A DNA stretch of 64,000 nucleotides. It comes from Rhizobium oryzihabitans (GTDB lineage: Bacteria; Pseudomonadota; Alphaproteobacteria; Rhizobiales; Rhizobiaceae). Positions 27,387-36,021 of the stretch are shown here, in pieces. The stretch lies in NCBI RefSeq assembly GCF_010669145.1, contig NZ_CP048632.1, forward strand, positions 1 to 64,000, read 5' to 3'. The notes beneath the pieces were generated by a model. The model was given only the letters and a program-made list of their open reading frames with translations, did not search any database and was not told where the DNA came from. Made by a program: the position numbers and the translations under genes. Numbering within the stretch: position 1 is the stretch's first letter; each line of letters starts with the position of its first letter.

Positions 27387-28466
27387 ATGTTGAAGGCTGA
27401 TGTCGCGCGCTCGATCGAGCGAGTTGCGAGCGTGCACGGTATTGATCCGGCGGCGATGAAGGCTGTTGTCGAGGTCGAGAGCAACGGCGTTGTCTTTGCG
27501 GATATCGACGGCAAGGAAATGCCGGTGATCCGTTTCGAAGGCCATTACTTCGACCGGCTGGTGACGGCGTCTCGTCGTGAGGAGGCGCGGCGGCTTGGTC
27601 TAGCTTCACCGAACGTCGGTGGAGTGAAGAACCCAGCATCGCAGAAAGCCCGCTGGCAGCTTCTTGGACGGGCGATGACGATCGACAAGCAGGCCGCACT
27701 TGAAAGCACGTCCTTCGGCGTCGGGCAGGTCATGGGGAGCCACTGGAAGGCACTCGGCTATCCAACAGTCATTGATCTGTTCGAAGCGGCACGAAGCGGC
27801 GTAGAGGGCCAGGTCGATTTGATGGTTCGGTTCATCAAGACGAACAATCTCCTTGGCGCGCTGAGCCGGAAGGATTGGGCGGGGTTTGCTCGAGGCTATA
27901 ACGGACCTGCCTACAAGAAGAACGCCTACGACACGAAGATGGCCGCCGCCTATGAGCGATACGCGAGAAAAGAACCGGCCGCATCTGGTGCGACTGGGAT
28001 GCTTCGTCTCGGCTCCAAGGGTGCTGGCGTCCGCGAAATTCAGGTGCTTCTCACGCGTGCCGGCCATTCCGTTCCGGCGGATGGGGACTTCGGTCCTGCC
28101 ACGGATCGGGCACTTCGCAGCTTTCAGGACGAAAACTCTCTGACGATCGACGGCGTTGCCGGTCCGCAGACCATGCGCAAGCTGAAAGAGTTTCAGGTGT
28201 CCGCAGATGAGAAGCCGGGAAACCTAGGGATCGCGCAGGTGCCGGAAGTGAAGAACGCAGCGCGCAACTTCGGCCCGTTGGCTTTGGTCACCGCCGCGCG
28301 CGACCAGATTGCCGAAATCGCAACCTATGTCACCGGCATCAACTCGGATCTGGCGAACACCATTGCAAACGGGATGCTGGCCGTTTCGGGCGCCATTGGT
28401 CTCGGTCTCACGATCTGGGGCGTCTACGGCTGGTGGAAGAGCAAGCAGACGGTGGAACAGGCATGA
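27387..28466 (+). CDS. Endolysin: N-acetylmuramidase with PG-binding domain and C-terminal membrane helix
   Basis: Residues about 10-195 match the DUF3380 N-acetylmuramidase family: AAMKAVVEVESNG with the likely catalytic glutamate, VIRFEGHYFDR, then STSFGVGQVMGSHW and ARGYNGPAYKKNAYD. Residues about 205-270 are a peptidoglycan-binding repeat (LRLGSKGAGVREIQVLL, DGDFGPATDRALRSFQ). The end has a membrane helix (MLAVSGAIGLGLTIWGVYGWW) at about 329-349. It cuts the wall at lysis. The tail anchor is unusual and may tether or delay the enzyme. CAGGAG precedes ATG 27387. The stop overlaps the Rz start (ATGA). Confidence 0.85.
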   Translation: MLKADVARSIERVASVHGIDPAAMKAVVEVESNGVVFADIDGKEMPVIRFEGHYFDRLVTASRREEARRLGLASPNVGGVKNPASQKARWQLLGRAMTIDKQAALESTSFGVGQVMGSHWKALGYPTVIDLFEAARSGVEGQVDLMVRFIKTNNLLGALSRKDWAGFARGYNGPAYKKNAYDTKMAAAYERYARKEPAASGATGMLRLGSKGAGVREIQVLLTRAGHSVPADGDFGPATDRALRSFQDENSLTIDGVAGPQTMRKLKEFQVSADEKPGNLGIAQVPEVKNAARNFGPLALVTAARDQIAEIATYVTGINSDLANTIANGMLAVSGAIGLGLTIWGVYGWWKSKQTVEQA

Positions 28467-28789
28467 TGTGGGCACTCATCCCCAACTGGCTGAAAATCGC
28501 TGCTGGTGGCCTTCTCTGCGCCGTTCTGCTGGCTTCCGGCTCCTACTGGCTCGGCAAACGAGAAGGCCGCTCACAGGCCGCCACAGAGGCTTTAGCCAAG
28601 ACCGTCGAAGTTCTCCAATCAAGGAACGAAACCAATGTGGAAATCACTTCTTCCGCTGCTGCTGAGTTGTGCGCTCATTTCGGGCTGCCAGACGACCAAC
28701 GTGTCGAATGCGTGCGCAGGCTGGAGCAAGCTGACTCCGACGCTCGAAACCGCGCTCAAGATCACGATGGACGACCGGCAGTTCGCTAA
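28463..28789 (+). CDS. Rz-like inner-membrane spanin
   Basis: The 108-residue product has an N-terminal membrane helix (IAAGGLLCAVLLASGSYWLG) and a charged periplasmic helix rich in Gln/Ala/Glu. ATG 28463 overlaps the endolysin TGA. It fully contains the start of an Rz1-like lipoprotein gene in another frame, the classic embedded arrangement. The pair fuses inner and outer membranes as the last step of lysis. Confidence 0.75.
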   Translation: MMWALIPNWLKIAAGGLLCAVLLASGSYWLGKREGRSQAATEALAKTVEVLQSRNETNVEITSSAAAELCAHFGLPDDQRVECVRRLEQADSDARNRAQDHDGRPAVR

Positions 28790-28838
28790 CCAGGTCGCGT
28801 CACACAACGCCCATGGCGTGAAACAGAAATGCTGGTGA
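28635..28838 (+). CDS. Rz1-like outer-membrane spanin lipoprotein (embedded in Rz)
   Basis: In the +1 frame relative to Rz, ATG 28635 opens a 67-residue protein with LLPLLLSCALISGC, a strong lipobox at Cys18. AAGGAACG lies upstream inside the Rz gene. The mature part is short (about 50 residues) as usual, though not proline-rich. It extends 49 bases past the Rz stop. Confidence 0.75.
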   Translation: MWKSLLPLLLSCALISGCQTTNVSNACAGWSKLTPTLETALKITMDDRQFANQVASHNAHGVKQKCW

Positions 28839-28848
28839 GGATTGCACA

Positions 28849-29580
28849 ATGATCGGTCTTGGACTTGGCCTGTCTCTTGGGCTAGCGGGGTGTGGTGTTG
28901 GCAGGGCTGAGCGGTTTACTGTCCCCATCACCAATTCCGGCGTTGCGATCATTTCCCCAGGTCGTCTTCTGTCGGTCAAGGTCACGTCAGGTTCTCCGCC
29001 GCTGGTCTCCATTTACGACAGTCCTTTCGTTGGGGCTGGCATCATGCCGTATCAGGGCGCACTCGCAACCGGCGAGAAAGCTTCCGTCGATCTCCCCATC
29101 ATCAACGGCGTCTATGTCGATATGACATCGGCTCTCGGCCCGGAACTCGTCACCAACGGAAATTTCAACACCGATGTGTCAGGCTGGGCGGCTCAGTTGA
29201 CCGGCGCCACCATTACATGGCGAGACGGCAAGATGGAGTTGTTCGGCGGATCGGGCGGCGGACGTGCAACGCAAACCGTCTCCGGCCTTGAGATTGGCGA
29301 AACCTATGTGTTCCGCGCCACCATGCTGGAGCCAAACGCCAGTTCAATATCCTGCCGCCTGACGACAGATCCCGCCGGATCGTCCACAGGACAGATTTAT
29401 GCATCGGCTGGCGTGCCAGCAGGAGGTCTTTTGCCTATCGCAACCTCATTCGTCGCCGCCACCACAAGCATTACCATTGCCGGATCCGCATCTGCCAGCG
29501 TCACGGGCTGCTTCGACAAGATCAGCCTTCGGAAGCAGACGCAATCAGCCGGGACAGTCGAACTGGAGTTCGCAGCATGA
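28849..29580 (+). CDS. Lipoprotein-like appendage protein with jelly-roll-like domain
   Basis: The 243-residue protein begins with a hydrophobic Gly/Leu start (GLGLGLSLGLAGCGVG) that contains a lipobox-like LAGC. The rest has NGNFNTDVSGWAAQLTGATI, like the opening of carbohydrate-binding jelly-roll domains. It ends four bases into the next gene (ATGA). Two readings are possible: an exported lipoprotein in the lysogen, or a virion accessory fibre with a fortuitous N-terminus. The coupling to a LamG-type gene favours a shared surface role. Confidence 0.55.
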   Translation: MIGLGLGLSLGLAGCGVGRAERFTVPITNSGVAIISPGRLLSVKVTSGSPPLVSIYDSPFVGAGIMPYQGALATGEKASVDLPIINGVYVDMTSALGPELVTNGNFNTDVSGWAAQLTGATITWRDGKMELFGGSGGGRATQTVSGLEIGETYVFRATMLEPNASSISCRLTTDPAGSSTGQIYASAGVPAGGLLPIATSFVAATTSITIAGSASASVTGCFDKISLRKQTQSAGTVELEFAA

Positions 29581-31229
29581 GCATCAAGACAGGAACTTCT
29601 GTTGGCAACGGTTCGCGGCGCAGCGTCTCGATCGGGTGGAAGCCGGAACTCGTCATTTCCATTCCCGATGCGCCGAAGATTGTTGCACTCAAGCTGCATG
29701 ATCTGTGGGCGGGGCGGTCCAACGTGCTGGGAGCGTCCAACAGCTACGCAGATGGGGCCAGTATCACCAAGGATGGCTATACCGTCTCGCAGTCGCCCAA
29801 ATGGAACGACGAGGGCATCACCTATCATCATCTCGCCATATCGCGCTCTGCTGCTCTCAAGATGGCGCTTGCCGGTTCTCAGGGCAACGCCATCGCCAGC
29901 CGGCTGATCAAGTTCGATGACAGCAGCATCAACCTCGCCGCCGTAATTGCCAAGCGCGATAGCACGCGTGACGGGGTTCTTCAGGTCGGATCGTCCACCA
30001 CGGCGCTACTTGGCGGAACGGCGCTGACGGAACCAGGAGCAATCACCAATCTGACGACAGGCCAGTGCACCGTTTCCACATCACCATATGTCAACGAATA
30101 TGACGCGGCGCAGGAGTTGGGCGAAGGCATCGACTTCATCGGGTTCGAGAGCGGAGCAAACTTCGCGACGGCGACATTTACCGGTTCTGGCGCAAATCGT
30201 GCCGTCAGTCTTGGTTTCCAGCCAAAGGCTGTCATCGTCGCCAAACTGAGCGGCACGCTTCAGGCTGCATGGATCAAGACGGACACCATGTCGGCCAGCG
30301 GTGCAAAACAGATGTCCGCAGCGGCCGGTATTGTGGCGTCCGGCATTTCCTTTGATGCGGATGGGCTACAGCTTGCCGCCAGTTCTGCGCTCAACGTCAA
30401 CGCGGCAACCTATGTCGTCATCGCCTTCCGCGATCATGCAGACACGCCGATCGCCGCTCCTGCCGTCAAGAAGTCCGGCAAGAAAGCCATTTTGCTTTCC
30501 GCACGCGGCGCAACGTCATGGATCAACTGCGGAACTGACAACAGCCTGGTGATTGACGGCGCCATGTCGATGGAGTGGATGGGCGGTATTGAGCCTACCA
30601 CCCGCGCAAATGCCTCCGTCATGATGTGGCGCGGTGCCAGCACGTCGGTGTCCGCGCTTCAGCAGTCGCTATTCATGGGCGCTATAGGCTGGGTGGGTCT
30701 TGCCGGGAACTGGAGCGGGCCGATCATGGCCGTTGGCTGTTCTGACCGCATGGACTTCGGCACGTCATCCACGAACATCCTGAACCCGTTCCGAACCGGT
30801 CTCATTCCAGATTACGGCTCCATCATCCACTGGCTGGCCACACACGACGGATCAGGCGGCTGGATGCTGTATCGCAACGGGCAACTGGTTCGCCAGCGTG
30901 CGCTTGATATGGTGGCGATAAACGGACAACCGAACATCGACGGCCAGACAGGCCATCGCATGATCCTTGGCGCAGCCTACAATGCCAGTGCTCCGGTCCA
31001 GATGTCCCGCCAGCGCGTTTCTCTGGCAAGGCTCTACAATCGCGCCCTGACGCCTTCCGAGGTTGCCAGCCGCTTTGCCCGTGCTGGCCTCGGAAGTTCC
31101 GACCCCGATGTGACGAGCGGGCTTGTCGAGGAATGGGATGCTGCGAACGCATCCGGCTCCACACTGCCGGCGACAATCGCAAGCGCAAACAATGGCGCCA
31201 TCGTCGGCGGGTCAATCATCACGCTCTGA
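29577..31229 (+). CDS. Large appendage protein with C-terminal LamG-like domain
   Basis: The 550-residue protein has repeated beta-rich halves in the first 300 residues, with two FDSG/FTGSGANRAVSLGFQPKAV-type motifs. A concanavalin/LamG-like module spans about 325-510 and includes WMLYRNGQLVRQRALDM and VSLARLYNRALTPSEVASRF. Such modules bind glycans and occur in phage fibres. It is the last gene before a strong terminator. I infer a virion adhesin that supplements the glycine-rich fibre. Confidence 0.65.
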   Translation: MSIKTGTSVGNGSRRSVSIGWKPELVISIPDAPKIVALKLHDLWAGRSNVLGASNSYADGASITKDGYTVSQSPKWNDEGITYHHLAISRSAALKMALAGSQGNAIASRLIKFDDSSINLAAVIAKRDSTRDGVLQVGSSTTALLGGTALTEPGAITNLTTGQCTVSTSPYVNEYDAAQELGEGIDFIGFESGANFATATFTGSGANRAVSLGFQPKAVIVAKLSGTLQAAWIKTDTMSASGAKQMSAAAGIVASGISFDADGLQLAASSALNVNAATYVVIAFRDHADTPIAAPAVKKSGKKAILLSARGATSWINCGTDNSLVIDGAMSMEWMGGIEPTTRANASVMMWRGASTSVSALQQSLFMGAIGWVGLAGNWSGPIMAVGCSDRMDFGTSSTNILNPFRTGLIPDYGSIIHWLATHDGSGGWMLYRNGQLVRQRALDMVAINGQPNIDGQTGHRMILGAAYNASAPVQMSRQRVSLARLYNRALTPSEVASRFARAGLGSSDPDVTSGLVEEWDAANASGSTLPATIASANNGAIVGGSIITL

Positions 31230-31237
31230 AACTATCT

Positions 31238-31265
31238 CCCCCGACCCATGGCCGGGGGCTTTTCT
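31238..31265 (+). terminator. Rho-independent terminator of the late operon
   Basis: CCCCCG (31238-31243) pairs with CGGGGG (31253-31258) and is followed by CTTTTCTTT. It sits nine bases after the stop of the LamG-like gene. Confidence 0.7.
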
Positions 31266-31291
31266 TTACTCGCATCGCAAGGGTTTTGCCG

Positions 31292-31663
31292 ATGGCACCT
31301 GAAATAGACGCTGCAGTTCATCGGCAGCTTGGAGAGCTTGTCGCAGGCCTTCGCGGCATACAAGACGATATGCGGGAGATGAAAGCCACCCTCCAGAGAT
31401 CCGAAGACAAATCAGCGGAAAGCCGTGCGGGGGTTCACAGGCGGCTTGATGAGGCTGTTGACAGGATTTCCCGCGTCGAAAGCTCCGTCGCTTCTGTGAA
31501 TGAAGACGTGGCCGAAATGAAGCCCGTCACTGATGATGTGCGACGCTGGCGTCTCATGGGCATCGGCGCTTTGAGCATGATCGGAATAGGTGGTGTGGCT
31601 CTTGGCGTTTCGTTCGCCGATGCACTAAAAAAGATAGGTGGGCTGCTCATCGGCCGGATTTAA
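31292..31663 (+). CDS. DUF1515-like protein: coiled coil plus membrane helix, holin-like
   Basis: The 123-residue product has a long heptad-like region (residues about 5-75, for example RQLGELVAGLRGIQDDMREM) and one membrane helix (GIGALSMIGIGGVALGVSFA) near residue 95. It matches the small DUF1515 family found in rhizobial prophages. A single helix with cytoplasmic coiled coil is compatible with a holin or tail-associated membrane protein; no other holin is apparent in this region. Its end overlaps a convergent reverse-strand gene by 17 bases. Confidence 0.65.
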   Translation: MAPEIDAAVHRQLGELVAGLRGIQDDMREMKATLQRSEDKSAESRAGVHRRLDEAVDRISRVESSVASVNEDVAEMKPVTDDVRRWRLMGIGALSMIGIGGVALGVSFADALKKIGGLLIGRI

Positions 31664-31820
31664 TCGTATCCTTGTGTGGGTAATGCTCCGGGCACCACCA
31701 ATTTGGCTTATCTGCCTTTGACCGGCTAAAACCCCATCCGCCCCACTTTGTGCACCCCGGATGCTCGCACCAGTGGTTCTCGTGGATGCCGTCTCCGGCC
31801 TTATTGGTCTGGTCGCTCAT
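31647..31820 (-). CDS. Small Cys/His-rich protein, 57 residues
   Basis: The frame gives HENHWCEHPGCTKWGGWGFS then NWWCPEHY, a possible zinc site with Cys-X3-Cys and a Cys-X2-His. An AAGGGTGAGGG site precedes ATG 31820, which overlaps the stop of the upstream gene (ATGA). That coupling makes a real gene likely in spite of its size. Similar small zinc proteins are common in phage accessory regions. Function unknown. Confidence 0.6.
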   Translation of the reverse strand: MSDQTNKAGDGIHENHWCEHPGCTKWGGWGFSRSKADKPNWWCPEHYPHKDTIKSGR

Positions 31821-32146
31821 GCCCTCACCCTTATACCAACGACAGGAGGCAGCCCAGCCTCTTGCCTCAACAGATCATAGTGTTCTTCCACCTTGCGTGC
31901 CGCCTCGTGCACGTCTGGCGCATAGCCGCCCTGTGGGAGCACGTTGACCCTGATGCGCCTTGAATGCCCTCCATCCCATTTGTAGGTGCCGCGCATCGGG
32001 CCCGTCTCTTGCTCAGAGATTCGGCCGACTATCTCCCCCTCGACAATGCATACGAAGTCGTTGAGCAGTTCGCCGTTCAGGCCACGCTCGCCTTTCCACG
32101 TTCTCATCCAGAGATGTCTGCGTTGGTATTTCTCATCATCGCGCAC
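31817..32146 (-). CDS. Hypothetical phage protein, 109 residues
   Basis: The product contains WMRTWKGERGLNGELLNDFV, then GRISEQETGPMRGTYKWDGG and EVHEAARKVEEHYDLLR-like helix at the end. It is soluble, mixed alpha/beta, with no known motif. It is the first gene of a two-gene reverse-strand transcript at the prophage's right end, next to the attachment site. Confidence 0.6.
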   Translation of the reverse strand: MRDDEKYQRRHLWMRTWKGERGLNGELLNDFVCIVEGEIVGRISEQETGPMRGTYKWDGGHSRRIRVNVLPQGGYAPDVHEAARKVEEHYDLLRQEAGLPPVVGIRVRA

Positions 32147-32374
32147 GGGCTTTCCCTCCGGTGACAGAGTTTCGTTTTCCCTTGATGTCTTGATGCGCGC
32201 CGCCCAGCGCTGGTGCTGATTATGGGATAGGCGGGGAGGGAGTCAATAATTGATAGAGCGAAGTGATTTTTGAGGGCAAAATAGTTTTACAGCCCCATTG
32301 AAACATTTGAGAGATTTTTGACGATTTAAAGCCAGTTTTACACGCAAGTTATTGATATCGGCCAGATAGACCGA
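32147..32374. other. Prophage end, no gene seen
   Basis: This is A/T-richer than either flank, with several A/T runs around 32250-32345. It should hold the promoter for the reverse-strand pair and the arm sites for integrase near the attachment site. I see no open frame worth calling. Confidence 0.5.
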
Positions 32375-32420
32375 GCCTTCCAAGCTGAATACGCGGGTTC
32401 GATTCCCGCTACCCGCTCCA
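32375..32420 (+). other. Attachment site: 3' half of tRNA-Gly(UCC)
   Basis: The bases run from the anticodon loop (CTTCCAA, anticodon UCC), through a good T-arm (GCGGG TTCGATT CCCGC), to the acceptor strand TACCCGCT and CCA. The 5' half of a tRNA is absent: the bases upstream do not form a D-arm or the matching GCGGGTA. This is the usual duplicate core left when a phage integrates into a tRNA gene. Confidence 0.85.
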
Positions 32421-32730
32421 CTTCTCCCCCTACATTATCAATTGCGCCCAACACTCTGAATTTGCCGCATTTATCGTGTGCGCAAAAAGCCTTCCGGCAT
32501 CGTCATCAGCATTTGTTTTATTGATCCAGCCAGTTCGATGCCCTGCATCGGAATTCAGGCGCGGGCTTTCATCGTCTCATGGTCTGCACATTGACGTCGA
32601 TCTCTGTTGCGGCCGTGCGACGGCCGCACCTCCCATTGTTTGCAATTGAGGTCGCGGGCGGCACGTGGTTCCATGACGGATGCGTCGCTGATTCCTCCCC
32701 GTCGATACCAAGTTGTGATCCGAGAGGCCC
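32421..32730. other. Intergenic region between prophage and ABC exporter
   Basis: No gene with a credible start is seen in these 310 bases. It should carry the promoter of the ABC gene. A GAGAGG ribosome site lies at its right end (32722-32727). Confidence 0.5.
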
Positions 32731-34581
32731 ATGTCGATTTCAGATACGATTTTCCGCCCTTTCGAGACGTTGATACGGCCGCTCGACATTCCCTTCCATC
32801 CGCTGCCGTCGAAAGGCCCGGTCGCGGTGCTTTTGCATTTCATTTCAATGTTTCGCGGCGTCCTCATTGCTCTTGCCCTGTCGTCCATGGCCGTGGAAGC
32901 CATCAATCTGTCGATCATCTGGGGATTGTCGGTCATCGTCGACGGCGTGACGGCGCAGGGTGCGGAGGCCTTTCTGCGAAACGAATGGCCGATGCTCGCC
33001 GTTCTCGGTGTGCTGATCTTCCCGGCCATGCCGGTCGCGTCGTTTCTTCTCAACACGCTCACCTCGCACACGCTCGGCATTGCGATGCCGGCGGCAATCC
33101 AGTGGCAGGGTCACAAGGCGGTGGAGCGGCAGGATCTCGCATTTTTCCACGAGCTTTACGCCGGACAGGTCGCTTCGCGTCTTTCGCAGGTGTCGTCAGC
33201 CGTTCAGCAGCAGATCATCAACGCCTTTCAACTTGCACCGCGCTTCCTGCTGCAGATGGTCGGCTCACTCGTTCTGCTCTAGGCGCTGTCCTGGCAGCTC
33301 GCCTTGCCGGTGCTCATCTGGATCGTGCTGAATGTGGTGCTGGCCGTCAAACTCGCTCCTGTCTTCACCGAGCGGTCGCGGCGGTCGGCAAAACAGCGAA
33401 GCCTCGTCTCGGGCGCAATCACCGATCTCTATAGCAACATGCAGATGATCAAGCAGTTCGCAGCCGAAGACAGTGAGGCCGGAGCCATCCGCCGTATCCT
33501 GAACAAGGCCGTGCATACCCAGCATAGGGAACAGCGCGTTTATCGCGCATCGGAACTGGTTGTCGTCGCGCTCAACATGGCATTGTGGCTGGCGATCCTG
33601 TCCCTCGGTTTTTCCGGTCTGGTGAAGGGCTTCATCACGGTCGGGGAATTTGTCGGCGCCGTTTACATCCTGCAACGGCTGTCGGGGCATACGTTCACCT
33701 TCCTGCAGATGGGCCAGCAGATATTTCAGGCGATCGGCACCATCAAGGACGCCATGCCCGTGATGACGACGCCACCGACCATTACCGATAAAGCGGACGC
33801 TGCCGCGCTCACCGTTTCGCGTGGCGAAATACAGTTCGACCGCATCCGCTTCGCCTACAAGTCGGGCAGGCCGGTGATGGATGATCTGTCCCTGACCGTC
33901 CGTGCCGGGGAGAAGGTCGGACTTGTGGGACTGTCGGGTGCGGGAAAGACGACGCTGGTCAATCTGCTCCTGCGCTTCTACGACATTCAGGGCGGGGCCA
34001 TCCGCATCGACGGTCACGATATCCGCGATGTCACGCAGGCCAGTCTGCGCCGCAATATCGGGGTGATTGCGCAGGATGTGGCGCTGCTGCACCGTTCCGT
34101 CGGAGACAACATCCGCTATGGGCGGCCGGAGGCGACGCAGGACGACATCGAGCAGGTGGCGAAAGTGGCGAAGGCCGGCGCTTTCATTGCCGATCTTGCC
34201 GACAGCGAGGAGCGCAAGGGATATCAGGCCTTTGTCGGAGATCGCGGCATCAAGCTTTCGGGCGGACAAAGGCAGCGTGTCGCCATTGCCCGCGTGCTTT
34301 TGAAAGACGCTCCCATCCTGATACTCGACGAGGCGACGTCCGCGCTGGACAGCGAGTCGGAGGCGGCCATTCAGGAAAAGCTCAATCTGGTGATGGAGGG
34401 CAAGACCGTCATCGCAATTGCGCATCGCCTGTCCACCATCGCCAGCATGGACCGGATCATCGTTCTCGATCATGGCCGGATCGTCGAAGAAGGGCGACCG
34501 GAGGAACTGGTCGAGCAGGGCGGGTTGTTTGCGCGGCTCTGGAAACGTCAGAGCGGGGGCTTTATTCCGGAAGACGAGTGA
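32731..34581 (+). pseudogene. ABC exporter (fused membrane and ATPase domains) with in-frame amber codon
   Basis: ATG 32731 opens a 616-codon frame of the half-size exporter type. Residues about 30-315 form six membrane helices. The ATPase domain starts near 360, with Walker A GLSGAGKTT, Q-loop IGVIAQD, signature KLSGGQRQR, Walker B ILILDEATSALD and switch AHRLST, all intact. Codon 184 (33280-33282) is TAG in the middle of a membrane helix (SLVLL-stop-ALSWQLAL), with the frame continuing. TAC to TAG would explain it. The gene then gives only a useless N-terminal piece unless suppressed or mis-sequenced. The exported substrate (lipid, peptide or glycan) is unknown. Confidence 0.85.
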
Positions 34582-34640
34582 TCGAGCGACGGGCGGGAGA
34601 CGCGTCGCTCGGCGATACCTTGTCGCTGCCTTAAGTCGCC

Positions 34641-35351
34641 TTACAGGTGGCGTGCGGTGCCGACGGCAATCACAGGACCGGTCGCCTGACCGGTTGGCGA
34701 GCCGCCGAAAGGCTCGACACTGATGGCGAAGGTCGTGCCTTCGCTGATATTGCCACGCATATCCGCGGGAATGATGAGGTCGCCATTCGCGCCGGGCTGG
34801 AACACGCCGAGCGAGCGCGTCTTGCCGCCATCCATCACCAGCCAGAGTTCCAGTGACTTCTCGTCTATCTTGCCGGTTGCGACAGGAACGATGCGCATCC
34901 GTCCCGATTCTGCATCATAGGAGGCGAGGAGGTTGACCTGGCTGTCCGTTGTCGCGAGTTCGGCGACCAGCGGGGTGGTGTCCTGCCATTTTTCGGGGAA
35001 TGCGGCGTAAACGACGGCCGCCACGGCGGTTGCACTCGTAGCAACCGATATCCACCGCCAGAAGGATGCCGAACTCCACAGGCTGCCATTGGTGTTGATA
35101 TCCTGGCGGCCGAACAGGCGTTCTTCTATGCGGGCAAGAACAGTTGCGCCCGGCATCTGCTCCTCATACTCGGCATTGAAGTCGGAGAATTCCATCTCCC
35201 AGCGCTGGACGAGCTGCGCGAAGGCCTTGTCGTCCTGCATGCGGCGTTCAACCTCGCGCCGCTTTTCGATCGGCAGCACGCCAAGCACATATTCGCCGGC
35301 GAGGACTTCGTCGCGCGAATGCATGCCGTCGCTGTGTTCGCCCGTCGTCAT
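34641..35351 (-). CDS. Anti-sigma factor, RskA/anti-sigma-K type
   Basis: The 236-residue protein has an N-terminal cytoplasmic domain with RDEVLAGEYVLGVLPIEKRR then QRWEMEFSDFNAEYE. There is one membrane helix (WISVATSATAVAAVVYAAF, about residues 100-118) and a periplasmic RskA domain containing LELWLVMDGGKTRSLGVF. It holds the neighbouring ECF sigma factor inactive until a signal at the membrane. The start ATG 35351 overlaps the sigma stop (ATGA), so both are made together. Confidence 0.85.
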   Translation of the reverse strand: MTTGEHSDGMHSRDEVLAGEYVLGVLPIEKRREVERRMQDDKAFAQLVQRWEMEFSDFNAEYEEQMPGATVLARIEERLFGRQDINTNGSLWSSASFWRWISVATSATAVAAVVYAAFPEKWQDTTPLVAELATTDSQVNLLASYDAESGRMRIVPVATGKIDEKSLELWLVMDGGKTRSLGVFQPGANGDLIIPADMRGNISEGTTFAISVEPFGGSPTGQATGPVIAVGTARHL

Positions 35352-35890
35352 CGCTGCATGCACTCTCTGAGTTTGAGAAGGCTGCGTCTCAGCCAGGTTC
35401 TGACCGTGTTGAGCGGCACCCGCAATTCCTCGGCGAGTTCGAGATAGCTCAAACCCTCCACATAGGCGCGGCGTATCGCCTGCGCATGAACGTTTTCAAG
35501 TTCACGCATGCACTCATCGATCCTGCGGCCCTCATCCGCCAGAACGATCTGCTGCTCCGGATTGCGGATGCTGTCGTCGGCAATGTCATAGGCCTCGTCA
35601 ATGTCATCAGTCGACGGTTTGCGCGCCCTGATCGTATCGATCGCGTGGTTGCGGGCAATGGCGGCAAGCCATGTCGCCGGTTTGCCGGCACTTGCGGCAA
35701 ATGTGCGGGCGCGCTGCCAGACCTTGATATAGATCTCCTGGAGGGCCTCTTCGGCTTCGGTCCTGTCACGCAGGATCTTCAGGCAAATCGCAAAAAGCTT
35801 CGGGCTCGTGGCCTGATAAAGCGATACGAATGCCGAACGATCGCCCATGCCGACGCGGTTGATAAGGCTTGCGATCTCTGTGCCTTGCAT
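35348..35890 (-). CDS. ECF RNA polymerase sigma factor (SigK-like)
   Basis: The 180-residue protein has region 2 at about 20-90 (FVSLYQATSPKLFAICLKIL, then EAEEALQEIYIKVWQRA and TWLAAIARNHAIDTIR). Region 4 is at about 125-175 ([20 protein letters not shown] then RTWLRRSL). I use ATG 35890, with AAGGGACG upstream; longer frames would add 76 unlike residues. It directs polymerase to stress genes and is controlled by the linked anti-sigma factor. The lipid-modification genes just upstream on the same strand are likely targets. Confidence 0.9.
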   Translation of the reverse strand: MQGTEIASLINRVGMGDRSAFVSLYQATSPKLFAICLKILRDRTEAEEALQEIYIKVWQRARTFAASAGKPATWLAAIARNHAIDTIRARKPSTDDIDEAYDIADDSIRNPEQQIVLADEGRRIDECMRELENVHAQAIRRAYVEGLSYLELAEELRVPLNTVRTWLRRSLLKLRECMQR

Positions 35891-36021
35891 TCGAACGTCC
35901 CTTGCTGCGCTTCCTTTATAAGGTTGTCTTTTGTGGGAAGGCAAGGCATGCGCAAAATGAAGTTCGCGTCTTTCACGCCAGGGGATGGCCGGGTGGAAGA
36001 AGCTGTCGAGGCTTGCCGTGG

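Noticed and set aside
34583..34611. CGAGCGACG / CGTCGCTCG hairpin between the ABC gene and anti-sigma gene as a two-way terminator
   Set aside because: The nine-base stem is real but no T run follows on either strand, so termination cannot be claimed.
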